Notes: a model not told the origin generated them from the letters alone. A DNA stretch of 64,000 nucleotides from Actinomyces sp. UMB0138 (GCF_002849225.1 NZ_PKMC01000002.1:558001-622000); one strand, 5' to 3'; counted from the first letter of the stretch, positions 50,028 through 59,496 are shown. Numbers and translations are program-made.

Positions 50028-52251
50028 TGGCCGCTTGACCCTACCTATCGAAGAGGGCATGGACAGCCAGATTCGTGAACTGGTAGCCCGCCTAAAACCG
50101 GATGCGGTGCGAAATTCTGACGGCACCGCCCTGCCCGCACTAGCGAAGGAGCTAGTCGACAAGGTGTATGCCACCTATTTCCCGTCTAGGGGCGACCACG
50201 GCTGGTCGCGGGCGCACCCAGATCAGCGCGTGCACCAGTATTTGATGAGCCGCCGCAAAGTAGCTGGCAGCAATGAAGCGCTCCAGATCGATGTGATGGA
50301 GGGGTATTTTGCCCAGCAGTTTGCGCCCGAACTAGAGTGCGACCTGGCTAAGTACTGGCAGGTCATAGACCGTACCACCGGCAGGGAAGTGCCTCCCAGC
50401 GGGTGGAGCGTAGCGCCGGCCCCCGCCCGCCCAATTGATCGGGAAGCGGAAGCGGCTAACTCCGGTCCAGAAGACGCAGAATCGGCCTCGGCAATCGTCA
50501 CCATTGCCAGCCCCGAACTGCTCCACGAATACACGGTAAACTTCCTGGCCCGGCAGATTTGGGATTCGACCCAGATCTACAACTACCTGACCAACGACTG
50601 GGCAAGCGATCCCACCCGCAAGAAGGACAAGACTTACGATCCTGCCTACGCCCAGACCTGGCAGTTCATGCAGAAGGCCCTGAAGGAATGGTTGGATGAA
50701 CACCCCGAAGTAGACGTGGTTCGCTTCACCACCTTCTTCTACCACTTCACCCTGGTCTTCGGTGAAGATGCCCGCGAGAAGTACGTAGACTGGTTCGGCT
50801 ATTCTGCCGCGGTTTCCGTGCCCGCCCTGCAGGCGTTTGAAAAAGAAAAGGGCTATGCGCTGCGCCCTGAAGACTTTGTGGATGCCGGCTATTACAACTC
50901 GCCCTTCCGCCCTCCAAAAGCGCATTTCTTGGACTGGATTGACTTCGTCAGCAAGCAGGTGGCAGACAAGGCAAAGACCCTGGTGAAGACCACTCACGAT
51001 GCCGGCAGGGAAGCCATGATGTTCCTGGGCGACAACTGGATTGGCACCGAGCCTTACGGGAAGTACTTCCCAGACATCGAATTGGATGCGGTAGTCGGGT
51101 CCGTTGGCAACGCCGCGACCTGCCGAATGATCAGTGACATTCCAGGCGTGCGCTACACGGAGGGACGGTTTTTGCCCTATTTCTTCCCAGATGTGTTCAA
51201 CCCCGAGGGCGATCCGGTGGGCGAAGCCAACGAATCGTGGCTGGGCGCTCGCCGAGCCATCATTCGTAATCCCCTGGATCGCATGGGCTACGGCGGCTAC
51301 CTCTCACTAGCCATGCAACACCCTGACTTCATCGACCGGGTGGAACAGATTGTTGCAGAATTCCGTTCCCTCCACTCGGTCACCGATGGGCAGCGCCCGC
51401 TGAACAGTCCTATCAAGGTGGGAATCGTCAACGCTTGGGGCGCTCTGCGCAGCTGGCAGACCCACATGGTGGCGCACGCCCTGCACTACCGCGAGGCCTA
51501 CTCCTACGTGGGGGTTATTGAAGCGCTCGCGGGGCTACCTTTTGAGGTGCAGTTCCTCAGTTTCGCCGACGTTGTAGACGGGGCGCTAGAGGGCGTCGAC
51601 GTGGTAATCAATGCCGGTTCTGCTGGTACTGCTTTCTCGGGTGGTCCGGCATGGGAGGATCCGAAGTTAGTGGTGGCTATGCGCGAGTTCGTGGCGCGCG
51701 GGGGCGGCTTCATCGGGGTAGGGGAACCTACTGCGTTGACCGCGGCAGCTGCCGGGCGTACGGGCGCTACTTTCGCCCTCTCCGATGTGCTGGGTGTTGA
51801 CCGGGAACGCGATTGGTCCTTGTCCACTGACAAGTACCCCAGGCGGGCAGAGGATCACTTTATTACTGCCGATTTGTCTGCCCCCTTTGCTCCCGGCGAG
51901 GCAATAAATGGGGTATTCGCTACCACTGGTACCTCGTTAGCTCATACCGAGGGTGGGCTGATCCTAGCAGTCAACCAGTACTTTGCGGGACGCGCAGTCT
52001 ACGCATCCGGGTTGGCCTATTCGATCCCTAATGCGCGCCTTCTACACCGCGCACTGTACTGGGCGGCTGGAGCCGAAGAGCAGTGGGCCTGCAGCGGCGT
52101 AAGCGATAACCCGGCCTTGGAAGTAGCGCATTATCCCAACGGCAAGGTGCTGGTCGCAAACATCAGCAATACTGATCAATCTGGCACATTTTCTACAGTG
52201 TCGAAAGAAGCTATAACTGTTCCATCTATGCAGGTCAAATGGGTTAAGTGA
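50020..52251 (+). CDS. lnpA: GH112 1,3-beta-galactosyl-N-acetylhexosamine phosphorylase (lacto-N-biose phosphorylase)
   Basis: From the ATG behind GAAGGAG the protein has 743 residues, close to the 750 of bifidobacterial enzymes. The catalytic-domain motif MFLGDNWIGTEPYGKYFPDI (about 334-353) contains the likely general acid Asp338. A glutamine-amidotransferase-like domain follows from about 460 (GIVNAWGALRSWQTHMVAHA), then a C-terminal beta domain. It phosphorolyses Gal-beta-1,3-GalNAc or -GlcNAc to Gal-1-P plus HexNAc in the cytosol. GH101 at 61.9 kb makes galacto-N-biose the more likely substrate. Confidence 0.95.
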   Translation: MDSGRLTLPIEEGMDSQIRELVARLKPDAVRNSDGTALPALAKELVDKVYATYFPSRGDHGWSRAHPDQRVHQYLMSRRKVAGSNEALQIDVMEGYFAQQFAPELECDLAKYWQVIDRTTGREVPPSGWSVAPAPARPIDREAEAANSGPEDAESASAIVTIASPELLHEYTVNFLARQIWDSTQIYNYLTNDWASDPTRKKDKTYDPAYAQTWQFMQKALKEWLDEHPEVDVVRFTTFFYHFTLVFGEDAREKYVDWFGYSAAVSVPALQAFEKEKGYALRPEDFVDAGYYNSPFRPPKAHFLDWIDFVSKQVADKAKTLVKTTHDAGREAMMFLGDNWIGTEPYGKYFPDIELDAVVGSVGNAATCRMISDIPGVRYTEGRFLPYFFPDVFNPEGDPVGEANESWLGARRAIIRNPLDRMGYGGYLSLAMQHPDFIDRVEQIVAEFRSLHSVTDGQRPLNSPIKVGIVNAWGALRSWQTHMVAHALHYREAYSYVGVIEALAGLPFEVQFLSFADVVDGALEGVDVVINAGSAGTAFSGGPAWEDPKLVVAMREFVARGGGFIGVGEPTALTAAAAGRTGATFALSDVLGVDRERDWSLSTDKYPRRAEDHFITADLSAPFAPGEAINGVFATTGTSLAHTEGGLILAVNQYFAGRAVYASGLAYSIPNARLLHRALYWAAGAEEQWACSGVSDNPALEVAHYPNGKVLVANISNTDQSGTFSTVSKEAITVPSMQVKWVK

Positions 52252-52354
52252 GGTTTTTGTGAGACATGTGCGAAACCGGAAGGGAGGGGCGGAAAAGATA
52301 AACTAGTTCCGCATATTCCCGCGTATTTTATTCACTTCAATGAAGAGGTTCATA

Positions 52355-53674
52355 ATGAGGAATTTCCGTAAAGCCGGTGCGGGCATCGCTGTGCTCGCGC
52401 TTGCGTCCCTATCTCTGGCAGCGTGCTCTTCTGACGCTGACAAGACTAAGAAAGATACCGAGACTTCTAGTTCTTCCGATACTCAGATCCAGTTCATCCA
52501 CCGCCTGCCCGATGGCGAGGGAATGACCAAGGTCGATGAAATTGTGAAGAAGTGGAACAAGGAAAACCCTGACAAGCAGGTCAAGGCCACCAAGTTCGAT
52601 GGCAAGGCACAGGAACTGACTAAGAAGCTCGAGACCGACATCAAGGCTGATAACGGTCCGTGCTTGGCTCAGCTGGGCTACTCCGAGGTCCCGGAGATGT
52701 ACACCAAGGGACTAGTTGAGGACGTTACGAAGCAGGCTGAAGCATACAAGGATAAGTTTGCTGCCGGCCCGTTCTCGCTAATGAGCGTCGACGGCAAGAC
52801 TGTCGGACTGCCCCAGGATACTGGCCCGCTGGTCTACTACTACAACAAGGCAGAATTCGAAAAGCTTGGCATCGAAGCCCCGAAGAATCTGGATGATTTC
52901 AAGGCTGCTGCCAAGAAGGCTGCTGCTGCTGGCAAGTACATTGCCGACTTCCAGCCGGACGAATCCGCCTTCTGGCTGAGCGCTCAGGCTGCCGCCGCTG
53001 GAGACAGCTGGTACAAGGTGGAAAACAACAAGTGGGCAGTAAAGACTGACGGCGAGGGGTCGCAGAAGGTTGCCGCGTTCTGGCAGGACTTGCTAGACAG
53101 CAAGGCGGTGCTGACCGAAAATCGCTGGGATGACTCCTTCAAGAAGGCACTGGGCGACAAGAAGCTCATTGGCACCATCGGTGCTGCTTGGGAAGCTCCG
53201 CTACTGGTCGACGACATGGCTGGAACTGACAACGAGGGCGAATGGGCCGTTACCCAGTTGCCGGACTACGGTCAGGGAGTCAAGTCTGGCCCCGACGGTG
53301 GTTCTGGCGTAGCCGTGATGAAGGGCTGCAAGGCACCCGAGGCGGCAGTCGACTTTGCTGGCTGGTTCAACACTCAAATTGAACCGCTCGTGTCTCAGGG
53401 TCTAGTAGTGGCCGCCAAGGGCGATGCCAAGACTCCCGAGAAGATCTCCAAGTTCTACGGTGGCCAGGACGTTTTTGCCGAGCTATCTAAGGCCAACGAG
53501 GTAATGGCTCAGGACTTCGGTTACATGCCTGGCTTCAGCGGAGTCATGGAAGAAATGAACAAGACCGCAGCTAACACCGCTACTGGCGAGAAGAAGGTTG
53601 CTGACGTTTTCAAGACTGCACAGGATGCCTCCGTCAAGTCCTTGCAGGATCAGAAACTGCCGGTAGCTAACTAG
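52355..53674 (+). CDS. Solute-binding lipoprotein of the galacto-/lacto-N-biose importer
   Basis: The 439-residue lipoprotein starts at the second of two ATGs, behind AAGAGG. The lipobox is LAACS. The mature protein is a family-1 sugar binder with many Lys residues (FIHRLPDGEGMTKVDEIVKK). It lies between the phosphorylase and two permeases, as in bifidobacterial GNB/LNB clusters, so a core-1 or type-1 disaccharide is the likely ligand. It is closely related to the orphan protein at 38.8 kb. A 103-base gap upstream may hold an internal promoter. Confidence 0.92.
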   Translation: MRNFRKAGAGIAVLALASLSLAACSSDADKTKKDTETSSSSDTQIQFIHRLPDGEGMTKVDEIVKKWNKENPDKQVKATKFDGKAQELTKKLETDIKADNGPCLAQLGYSEVPEMYTKGLVEDVTKQAEAYKDKFAAGPFSLMSVDGKTVGLPQDTGPLVYYYNKAEFEKLGIEAPKNLDDFKAAAKKAAAAGKYIADFQPDESAFWLSAQAAAAGDSWYKVENNKWAVKTDGEGSQKVAAFWQDLLDSKAVLTENRWDDSFKKALGDKKLIGTIGAAWEAPLLVDDMAGTDNEGEWAVTQLPDYGQGVKSGPDGGSGVAVMKGCKAPEAAVDFAGWFNTQIEPLVSQGLVVAAKGDAKTPEKISKFYGGQDVFAELSKANEVMAQDFGYMPGFSGVMEEMNKTAANTATGEKKVADVFKTAQDASVKSLQDQKLPVAN

Positions 53675-53698
53675 CAACATTGATAAGGAATTGAACAA

Positions 53699-54667
53699 GT
53701 GAGTGCAGAAAAAGTCCGCGGCTCCTCTGCAATGCCTAAAGGGCTAGCTAACCGAGGTTCGCGCGCCAGAGAAAGACATGATGCAAGGACCGGGTGGGCG
53801 TTCATGGCGCCCTTCTGCCTCCTGTTCATCCTTGTATTCCTAATCCCCATTTGCGTCTCCATCTTCTCGTCCTTCTTCGCGCAAGAAGCGTCGGGAGGAG
53901 GCGCATTTGGGGGTGGGGAATCCGTATCTACCTTCGTTGGCCTCGCCAACTACAAGGCCGTCCTCGCCAATACAGAATTCTGGCGGGGGATGGGCAGGGT
54001 AATCCTGTACACCTTGTTCCAGGTGCCCGTGATGATCATCTTGGCGCTTATATTCGCGCTATTGCTGGATTCATTCCTAACAAAACACGTAACTATTTAC
54101 CGGCTTGGCTATTTCTTGCCGTTTGCTATTCCCGGCATCGTAGCAGCAATGATCTGGCTGTACCTGTACACGCCGGAACTCTCGCCAATCGTTTCTGGGC
54201 TCTCCTCACTGGGCATCAACGTAAATTTCTTGTCCCGCAACGTCATCTTGGCTTCCATGGCAAACATGACCACGTGGACGTATACGGGCTACAACATGCT
54301 GATCTTCTTGGCGGCACTGCAAGCTATCCCCGCGGACCTTTCAGAGGCCGCCCGCATTGACGGAGCCACCGGGTTCCAGATCGTTACCCGCATCAAGATT
54401 CCACTGGTGCGCGGGGCAGCACTGCTGGCAGTGCTCCTGTCTATCATCGGTACGATTCAGCTGTTCAACGAGCCTTCCATCATGGCCACCTCCCAAACCT
54501 GGATGGGGAAGGCATACACGCCGATGATGATGGCTTACAACACCATGATGGGCAACCTCTCGCCCTCGGGCGATGGGCCGGCCTCGGCAGTATCCATTGT
54601 GATGGCGGTGTTCGCAGGCGCCCTCGCCATCGTGTACGCCCTAGTAGATAGGAAGACCGCAAAATGA
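53699..54667 (+). CDS. Sugar ABC permease (MalF-like)
   Basis: The 322-residue protein has six membrane helices and an EAA loop (LSEAARIDGATGFQIVTRIK near residue 216). The N-terminus (about 30 residues) is basic and cytoplasmic. It starts at GTG 24 bases after the binding protein and overlaps the next permease by four bases. With its partner it forms the membrane channel of the disaccharide importer; the ATPase is not encoded here. Confidence 0.92.
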   Translation: MSAEKVRGSSAMPKGLANRGSRARERHDARTGWAFMAPFCLLFILVFLIPICVSIFSSFFAQEASGGGAFGGGESVSTFVGLANYKAVLANTEFWRGMGRVILYTLFQVPVMIILALIFALLLDSFLTKHVTIYRLGYFLPFAIPGIVAAMIWLYLYTPELSPIVSGLSSLGINVNFLSRNVILASMANMTTWTYTGYNMLIFLAALQAIPADLSEAARIDGATGFQIVTRIKIPLVRGAALLAVLLSIIGTIQLFNEPSIMATSQTWMGKAYTPMMMAYNTMMGNLSPSGDGPASAVSIVMAVFAGALAIVYALVDRKTAK

Positions 54668-55584
54668 GCACTCTGACTACCAAAAGCGGAATCAAATATC
54701 GGCCTTCGCTAGAGGGCGTGCCCGTCCGCTCGGTCGCGCCAAGTTCGGCGGCAAAGTGGATTACCACGGGGTTGTTGCTTCTCGCGCTGGTGTATTTCCT
54801 ATTCCCCGTCTACTGGGTGATCATTGCTTCCTCGAAGTCGAACCCTGAACTGGTGGGTTCTTCGGGCGTCTGGTTCGCCTCGGGTTTTGACGGAATCGTG
54901 CAGGGGTTCGCCGACAACTACCGGCGGCTGATGAGCTGGACTCACGGCATGTTTTGGCGGTGGGTGCTGAACTCACTTGTGTATTCTACGGTAGCCGGCG
55001 TCATCGGCACCCTCATCTCGGTAATGGCAGGGTACGGCCTGGCCAAATTCCGCTTCCCCGGCAAGAACGTGGCTATGGGCGTCATTATGGGCGGGTTGCT
55101 GCTGCCAGTAGCGTTGCTGACCATTCCCATGTACATCGTGTTCCAGCACCTGGGACTCACCAACACTATGGCGGCCATTATTATCCCGTCGTGTGTAAGC
55201 CCCTTCGGGGTGTTCTTGGGCCGTGTTTACGCCCAGTCCTCGGTGCCTACTGAACTGATCGAGGCCGCCCGTATCGACGGCGCCTCCGAGGCGCGGATTT
55301 TCTTCACCATGGTACTTCGACTGCTAGCGCCAGCTATGGTCACCATATTCCTGTTCATTTTCGTGGCCACCTGGAATAACTTCCTGCTGCCTTTGATGAT
55401 GGTTTCCTCGCAAGAGATCAAACCGGTCACCCTGGGTCTCTACGGCATGATGAGCTACTACAACCCCGAAAAGGGAGCCGTAATGATGGGCGCCCTCCTC
55501 GGGGTTGTACCACTGATTATTTTGTTCTTGGGACTGCAGAAGTACTGGCAGTCCGGCCTAGCGGCAGGCTCTGTGAAGGGTTAG
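54664..55584 (+). CDS. Carbohydrate ABC permease (MalG-like)
   Basis: The 306-residue protein has six helices and an EAA loop (LIEAARIDGASEARIFFTMV near 198), and ends in SGLAAGSVKG. The ATG overlaps the upstream stop (ATGA). It is the last gene of the rightward operon. Its stop overlaps the convergent surface phosphoesterase by four bases, with no hairpin between, so some read-through or antisense transcription is likely. Confidence 0.92.
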   Translation: MSTLTTKSGIKYRPSLEGVPVRSVAPSSAAKWITTGLLLLALVYFLFPVYWVIIASSKSNPELVGSSGVWFASGFDGIVQGFADNYRRLMSWTHGMFWRWVLNSLVYSTVAGVIGTLISVMAGYGLAKFRFPGKNVAMGVIMGGLLLPVALLTIPMYIVFQHLGLTNTMAAIIIPSCVSPFGVFLGRVYAQSSVPTELIEAARIDGASEARIFFTMVLRLLAPAMVTIFLFIFVATWNNFLLPLMMVSSQEIKPVTLGLYGMMSYYNPEKGAVMMGALLGVVPLIILFLGLQKYWQSGLAAGSVKG

Positions 55585-57797
55585 TCCTCGCGCCTGCGCA
55601 AGAACATCAGCGTCCCTCCTACCAGAACTACAGCGGCGACAGTTGCCAAGGTGGCAGCAAGATTTACGCCGGTGTGGGAAAGGTGGGAGGGCACAGTTCT
55701 ATTTGCGCCAGAGGCGGACTGGTGCTTTTGCGAAGAACCTTCCGCGGTGGGAGTTTCGGTGCCGGGTTTGTCAGTTGCCGGCTTGTCAGTTGCCGGCTTG
55801 TCAGTTGCCGGCTTGTCCGTGGTGGGGGCCGGTTTATCTGCGGAGCGGGCAGTCAGCCACTGCTCGGAGCTGAGCGCGTGGTCTACGATTCGGGTTTCCC
55901 CGATGTTGCCGTAAAAGCCGGTATTGAGCTTTCCGTCGTAAATTGACCCTCCAATGAGCCATGCCCCGGCGTTTACCGGGTTGAGGCCGTGCGCGCCGTT
56001 GGTTGCGCGCAGTGCCGGAGCGCCGTCGACGTACATGGTTACGGCGTCGATCTTAGGATCATCTACAACTGCAATGTGGTGCCATTGCCCCACGGGAATC
56101 TCGCAGGACCAGTTCGAGTGCCCAAGGGAGACGTCCTCGGCATCTGCAAAAGCCCACTGGACCTCTTTCAGGGACGAGATGGCGCCGGCTAGAGGAGGTT
56201 CTTCAATGTCGGAATCTTCGCCGAAATTCTTGATGTCAGAACGTTTCCCTTCGCGGGTAACAAACGCCATCCAGTGATTGGCTTCGGAATAGTTCTTGTC
56301 GATCTTGATGAATGTTTCGAACGTGTAGCCATCCTTCAGAGCAGCCTTGTTTAGCGGCGCATCCTTAGAGGTGGCGAAGTGGGCAAATTGGCCTTTGCCC
56401 TCCGGAGAGAACGCGAGCGAAGAATTTTCAGCCGAATCGGTGGGGGCATCCTGCGAAAGTGTGACGAGGTCGGCCGGGCCTGCTAGCGCCATGTCGTTGC
56501 CGTTTCCGCTCAGATCCTTTAGCGCCAGCTTTCCGTCTTGCTTGGCTGGCCGCCAGTGGGCAAGAGTCCCATCCACCTTCGGGTAGTCGGTGGAGGAGGT
56601 GGGGGCAGGCTTGGCAATGGTCTCGGCGGGGGTGAAGTTGGCATTTAGCCAGGACCGCAGCTTCGAGGTGGAGGAGGCGACACTGCCCTCGGGAGTGAAC
56701 TCGGCTCCGAATGCTTCGAAACGTTTCTTGAAATCGATGGGGACGGTGTAGGTGGCTCCCACACTCTTGTCTATCGCGTGGTCGAAGGGGGTAACCTGCT
56801 TTTGCGGCTTCTGCACCACCCAGGGGCTGAAGGAAGTGAGCGAGAGCTGATTGTGGGTGAAGTCGAATTCGAACATGGACATCTTGCCATTGCCGCCTTG
56901 GTAGGCGCCCTGGAAGTCGACCAGCTGCTCGAACACGTCCAGTCCAGCATCGTTCTTGAGCACGCGGTTGGTGGAGCCGTGGTGGTGACCGTTGATAGTC
57001 AGGAAGATTTGCGGGTGGTTACGAATAATCTTGTCCCACAGCTTGTCGCCAAAATCGGTAGCTAAGGGATTGCCTGCACTGTCGACGTTGATGATCTGGT
57101 GCGAGGTGATCACCGTGGGAAGTTTCGGGTTCGCGTCAAGAATCTTTCCTGCCCACGCGATCTCGGCATCGTCCGCATGCCAGGGCAGGTTGACTGAGCC
57201 CATCTTGACCCCGGCCACGGTAAATTCGTGGAAATTGGATAGTCCCGAGGGCGAAGCCTCCTGGAAGGTAGAGGATTTAGCCTGACGCGAGACCGGGAAA
57301 TTCCTTTGGTAGCTAGAGAACAGGTCCGAGGGTTTTCCCTGCCATTGCGGGACACAGTCGTGGCAGTCGTGGTTGCCGGGAATGATTGCGTACGGAACGC
57401 CTGCATCTTCGAGCTTCTTCTGGGACTTGGACGCCAGGTCCCACTGCCCGTCTACCGTCACCTGATCGACCACGTCCCCAAGGTGCTGGGTGATCGCCAG
57501 GTGGTAGTCCTTCTGGTGGTCGATGATCCACTGCATCTGGGAATCGTAGGGGTTGGGCAGGTCGGGGAAGTTCTTCGTGTACATGTCGTTCTGTCCCTCG
57601 CCATAACGAGAGTAGAACTGGGTGTCAGGAACAACGGCGATTGAGCCGCGTGCGCCCTCGGACTTATCTAGGTCAATTCCGCCCGTTGCGGATGCCGGCG
57701 GTTCCGGGGTTGTATCGGCGCTGGCTGGAAGCGAGAAGCCTACTGCGCCCAAAGAAATGGCGGCTATACCCGCCAGAGTTTTGTGTAATAGTTTCAC
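55581..57797 (-). CDS. Cell-wall-anchored metallophosphoesterase with LamG domain
   Basis: The 738-residue protein has a signal peptide (cleavage near ASADTTPEP), a calcineurin-type phosphoesterase domain (PDTQFYSRY, QHLGDVVDQ, IPGNHDCHDC, INGHHHGS), a LamG/concanavalin-like domain at about 470-660 (MYVDGAPALRATNG, WLIGGSIYDGKLNTGFYGNI), a TDKPA repeat stalk, and LSHTG-hydrophobic-RRRED at the end. The sorting signal differs from LPXTG but resembles the LAXTG class used by sortase E. It probably hydrolyses a phosphoester at the cell surface; the substrate is unknown. Confidence 0.88.
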   Translation of the reverse strand: MKLLHKTLAGIAAISLGAVGFSLPASADTTPEPPASATGGIDLDKSEGARGSIAVVPDTQFYSRYGEGQNDMYTKNFPDLPNPYDSQMQWIIDHQKDYHLAITQHLGDVVDQVTVDGQWDLASKSQKKLEDAGVPYAIIPGNHDCHDCVPQWQGKPSDLFSSYQRNFPVSRQAKSSTFQEASPSGLSNFHEFTVAGVKMGSVNLPWHADDAEIAWAGKILDANPKLPTVITSHQIINVDSAGNPLATDFGDKLWDKIIRNHPQIFLTINGHHHGSTNRVLKNDAGLDVFEQLVDFQGAYQGGNGKMSMFEFDFTHNQLSLTSFSPWVVQKPQKQVTPFDHAIDKSVGATYTVPIDFKKRFEAFGAEFTPEGSVASSTSKLRSWLNANFTPAETIAKPAPTSSTDYPKVDGTLAHWRPAKQDGKLALKDLSGNGNDMALAGPADLVTLSQDAPTDSAENSSLAFSPEGKGQFAHFATSKDAPLNKAALKDGYTFETFIKIDKNYSEANHWMAFVTREGKRSDIKNFGEDSDIEEPPLAGAISSLKEVQWAFADAEDVSLGHSNWSCEIPVGQWHHIAVVDDPKIDAVTMYVDGAPALRATNGAHGLNPVNAGAWLIGGSIYDGKLNTGFYGNIGETRIVDHALSSEQWLTARSADKPAPTTDKPATDKPATDKPATDKPGTETPTAEGSSQKHQSASGANRTVPSHLSHTGVNLAATLATVAAVVLVGGTLMFLRRRED
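55768..55812. repeat. Three perfect 15-base tandem repeats in the surface-protein stalk
   Basis: TTGTCAGTTGCCGGC occurs three times head to tail, encoding DKPAT repeats on the minus strand, with degenerate copies on both sides. Copy number can change by slippage without breaking the frame, altering the stalk length. Confidence 0.9.
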
Positions 57798-57910
57798 GCC
57801 GCCAAAGCTAGCGGCCTACTATTACCCGCAGTTGACGAATCGGTGAACGGCAGGTTTCCGGGCAGGTCTGCGTAGGCAATAGGAACTACCTGCAAGCTCG
57901 AAAGTACCTG

Positions 57911-57916
57911 TACACT
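57911..57916 (+). promoter_or_regulatory. Candidate -10 box for lysS (leaderless)
   Basis: TACACT ends eight bases before the GTG start, preceded by TG at the extended position, with no SD in the gap. Confidence 0.45.
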
Positions 57917-57924
57917 TGTTAACC

Positions 57925-59496
57925 GTGGCACAAAAAGAAACGAATGAAGCAGCAGACGTAAAAGTAGATCTTCCTGAGCAGGTGCGTGTTCGTGCGGAAA
58001 AGCGTGAGCGCTTGCTTGCTGATGGGCGTAACCCGTATCCAGTGTTGGTGCCGGTTACGGCCACGATTAGCGAGGTCCGCGAGAAGTATGATCTGGCTGC
58101 TGGTGAAGAGACTGAAGATTTTGTTGGTGTTGCTGGGCGCGTGATGCTTTCGCGTAATACTGGCAAGCTGTGTTTCGTTACTCTGATGGACGGCGAAGGC
58201 AACAAGTTGCAGGCTATGTTGTCGGCTCGCGAGATCGGTGCTGATTCATTGAAGAATTACAAGGCCGATGTTGACTTGGGCGATCACTTGTTTGTGTATG
58301 GTCGGGTTATTTCTTCGCGTACTGGCGAGCTGTCGGTTATGGCCACTCCGGGGAGCACTCCTGATGAGCGTACCGGGGTTGTTCCTCCGGCATGGATGCT
58401 TACGTGTAAGTCCATTTTGCCTCTGCCGAAGACGTTTGAGGGCAAGGATGGGGCGTCGGTGCTGTCTGAGGAGCAGCGTGTTCGTAGGCGTGAGCTGGAT
58501 ATGATTATGCGTCCTCGGGCACGCGAGATGGTGCGTCTTCGTGCTCGCGTGGTGAAGTCGCTGCGTGATTACTTTGATGAGCAGGGCTTTATCGAGATGG
58601 AAACTCCGATTTTGCAGAACCTGCACGGTGGGGCGGCGGCTCGTCCGTTTACCACTCACATGAATGCTTATGACACGGATCTGTACTTGCGTATTGCGCC
58701 TGAGCTGTTCTTGAAGCGGTGCCTGATTGGTGGCATTGAGCGCAACTTCGAAATTAACAGGAATTTCCGTAACGAGGGCGCTGATTCTTCGCACTCGCCT
58801 GAATTCACCATGCTTGAGGCCTACGCGGCTTACGGTAACTACGACACTATTGCCCAGTTGACCAAGGAACTGATTCAGAACGCGGCTATTGCGGCTACCG
58901 GTTCTACGCTGGTGACTTTGGCTGATGGCACTGAGTACGATTTGGGTGGCGAATGGAAGGAGATGGATTTGTATTCCACTCTTTCTGAGAAGATTGGCGA
59001 GCAGATTACTCCGGAGACTCCGCGTGAGCGCCTGGTTGAGCTGGCTGAAGAGCGCGGGATTGTTGTCGAGGACTACTACGTGCCGGGCAAGCTGGCTGAA
59101 ATGCTGTGGGAAGAAGAGGTCGGTGACGACCTGTACGAGCCTACTTTCGTGAAGAACTTCCCCGAGGATACTTCTCCGCTGGTCAAGCAGCACCGTTCGC
59201 GCAAGGGTGTTGTAGAGAAGTGGGACCTGTACGTGCGTGGTTTTGAGTTGGCTACCGGCTACTCCGAGCTGAACGACCCGGTGGTCCAGCGCGAGCGCTT
59301 CGAGAAGCAGTCTTTGGATGCCGCTAATGGTGATCCTGAGGCAATGGAAGTGGACGAAGAGTTCTTGCAGGCTATTGAGCTGGGTATGCCCCCGGCCGGT
59401 GGCATGGGTATGGGTATTGACCGTTTGCTCATGGCTATTACCGGTCTTGGCATTCGCGAAACTATCACCTTCCCGCTAGTGAAGCGGCAAGGCTAG
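57925..59496 (+). CDS. lysS: Lysyl-tRNA synthetase (class II)
   Basis: From the GTG at AQKETNEA the protein has 523 residues. It has an N-terminal OB-fold anticodon-binding domain (about 60-160) and class II motifs: motif 2 FRNEGADSSHSPEFTMLEAY and motif 3 GGMGMGIDRLLMAITG. It charges tRNA-Lys. An in-frame TTG three codons upstream is less likely. The gene uses many more T-ending codons (CGT, GCT, GAT, GGT) than its neighbours. A hairpin follows the stop. Confidence 0.95.
   Translation: MAQKETNEAADVKVDLPEQVRVRAEKRERLLADGRNPYPVLVPVTATISEVREKYDLAAGEETEDFVGVAGRVMLSRNTGKLCFVTLMDGEGNKLQAMLSAREIGADSLKNYKADVDLGDHLFVYGRVISSRTGELSVMATPGSTPDERTGVVPPAWMLTCKSILPLPKTFEGKDGASVLSEEQRVRRRELDMIMRPRAREMVRLRARVVKSLRDYFDEQGFIEMETPILQNLHGGAAARPFTTHMNAYDTDLYLRIAPELFLKRCLIGGIERNFEINRNFRNEGADSSHSPEFTMLEAYAAYGNYDTIAQLTKELIQNAAIAATGSTLVTLADGTEYDLGGEWKEMDLYSTLSEKIGEQITPETPRERLVELAEERGIVVEDYYVPGKLAEMLWEEEVGDDLYEPTFVKNFPEDTSPLVKQHRSRKGVVEKWDLYVRGFELATGYSELNDPVVQRERFEKQSLDAANGDPEAMEVDEEFLQAIELGMPPAGGMGMGIDRLLMAITGLGIRETITFPLVKRQG

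Noticed and set aside
55768..55812. CRISPR-like array
   Set aside because: The repeats are 15 bases, contiguous without spacers, and encode an in-frame protein stalk.
58246..59193. 315-residue open frame on the minus strand opposite lysS
   Set aside because: It mirrors the lysS codon pattern; the lysS frame has all class II synthetase motifs and the opposite frame has none.
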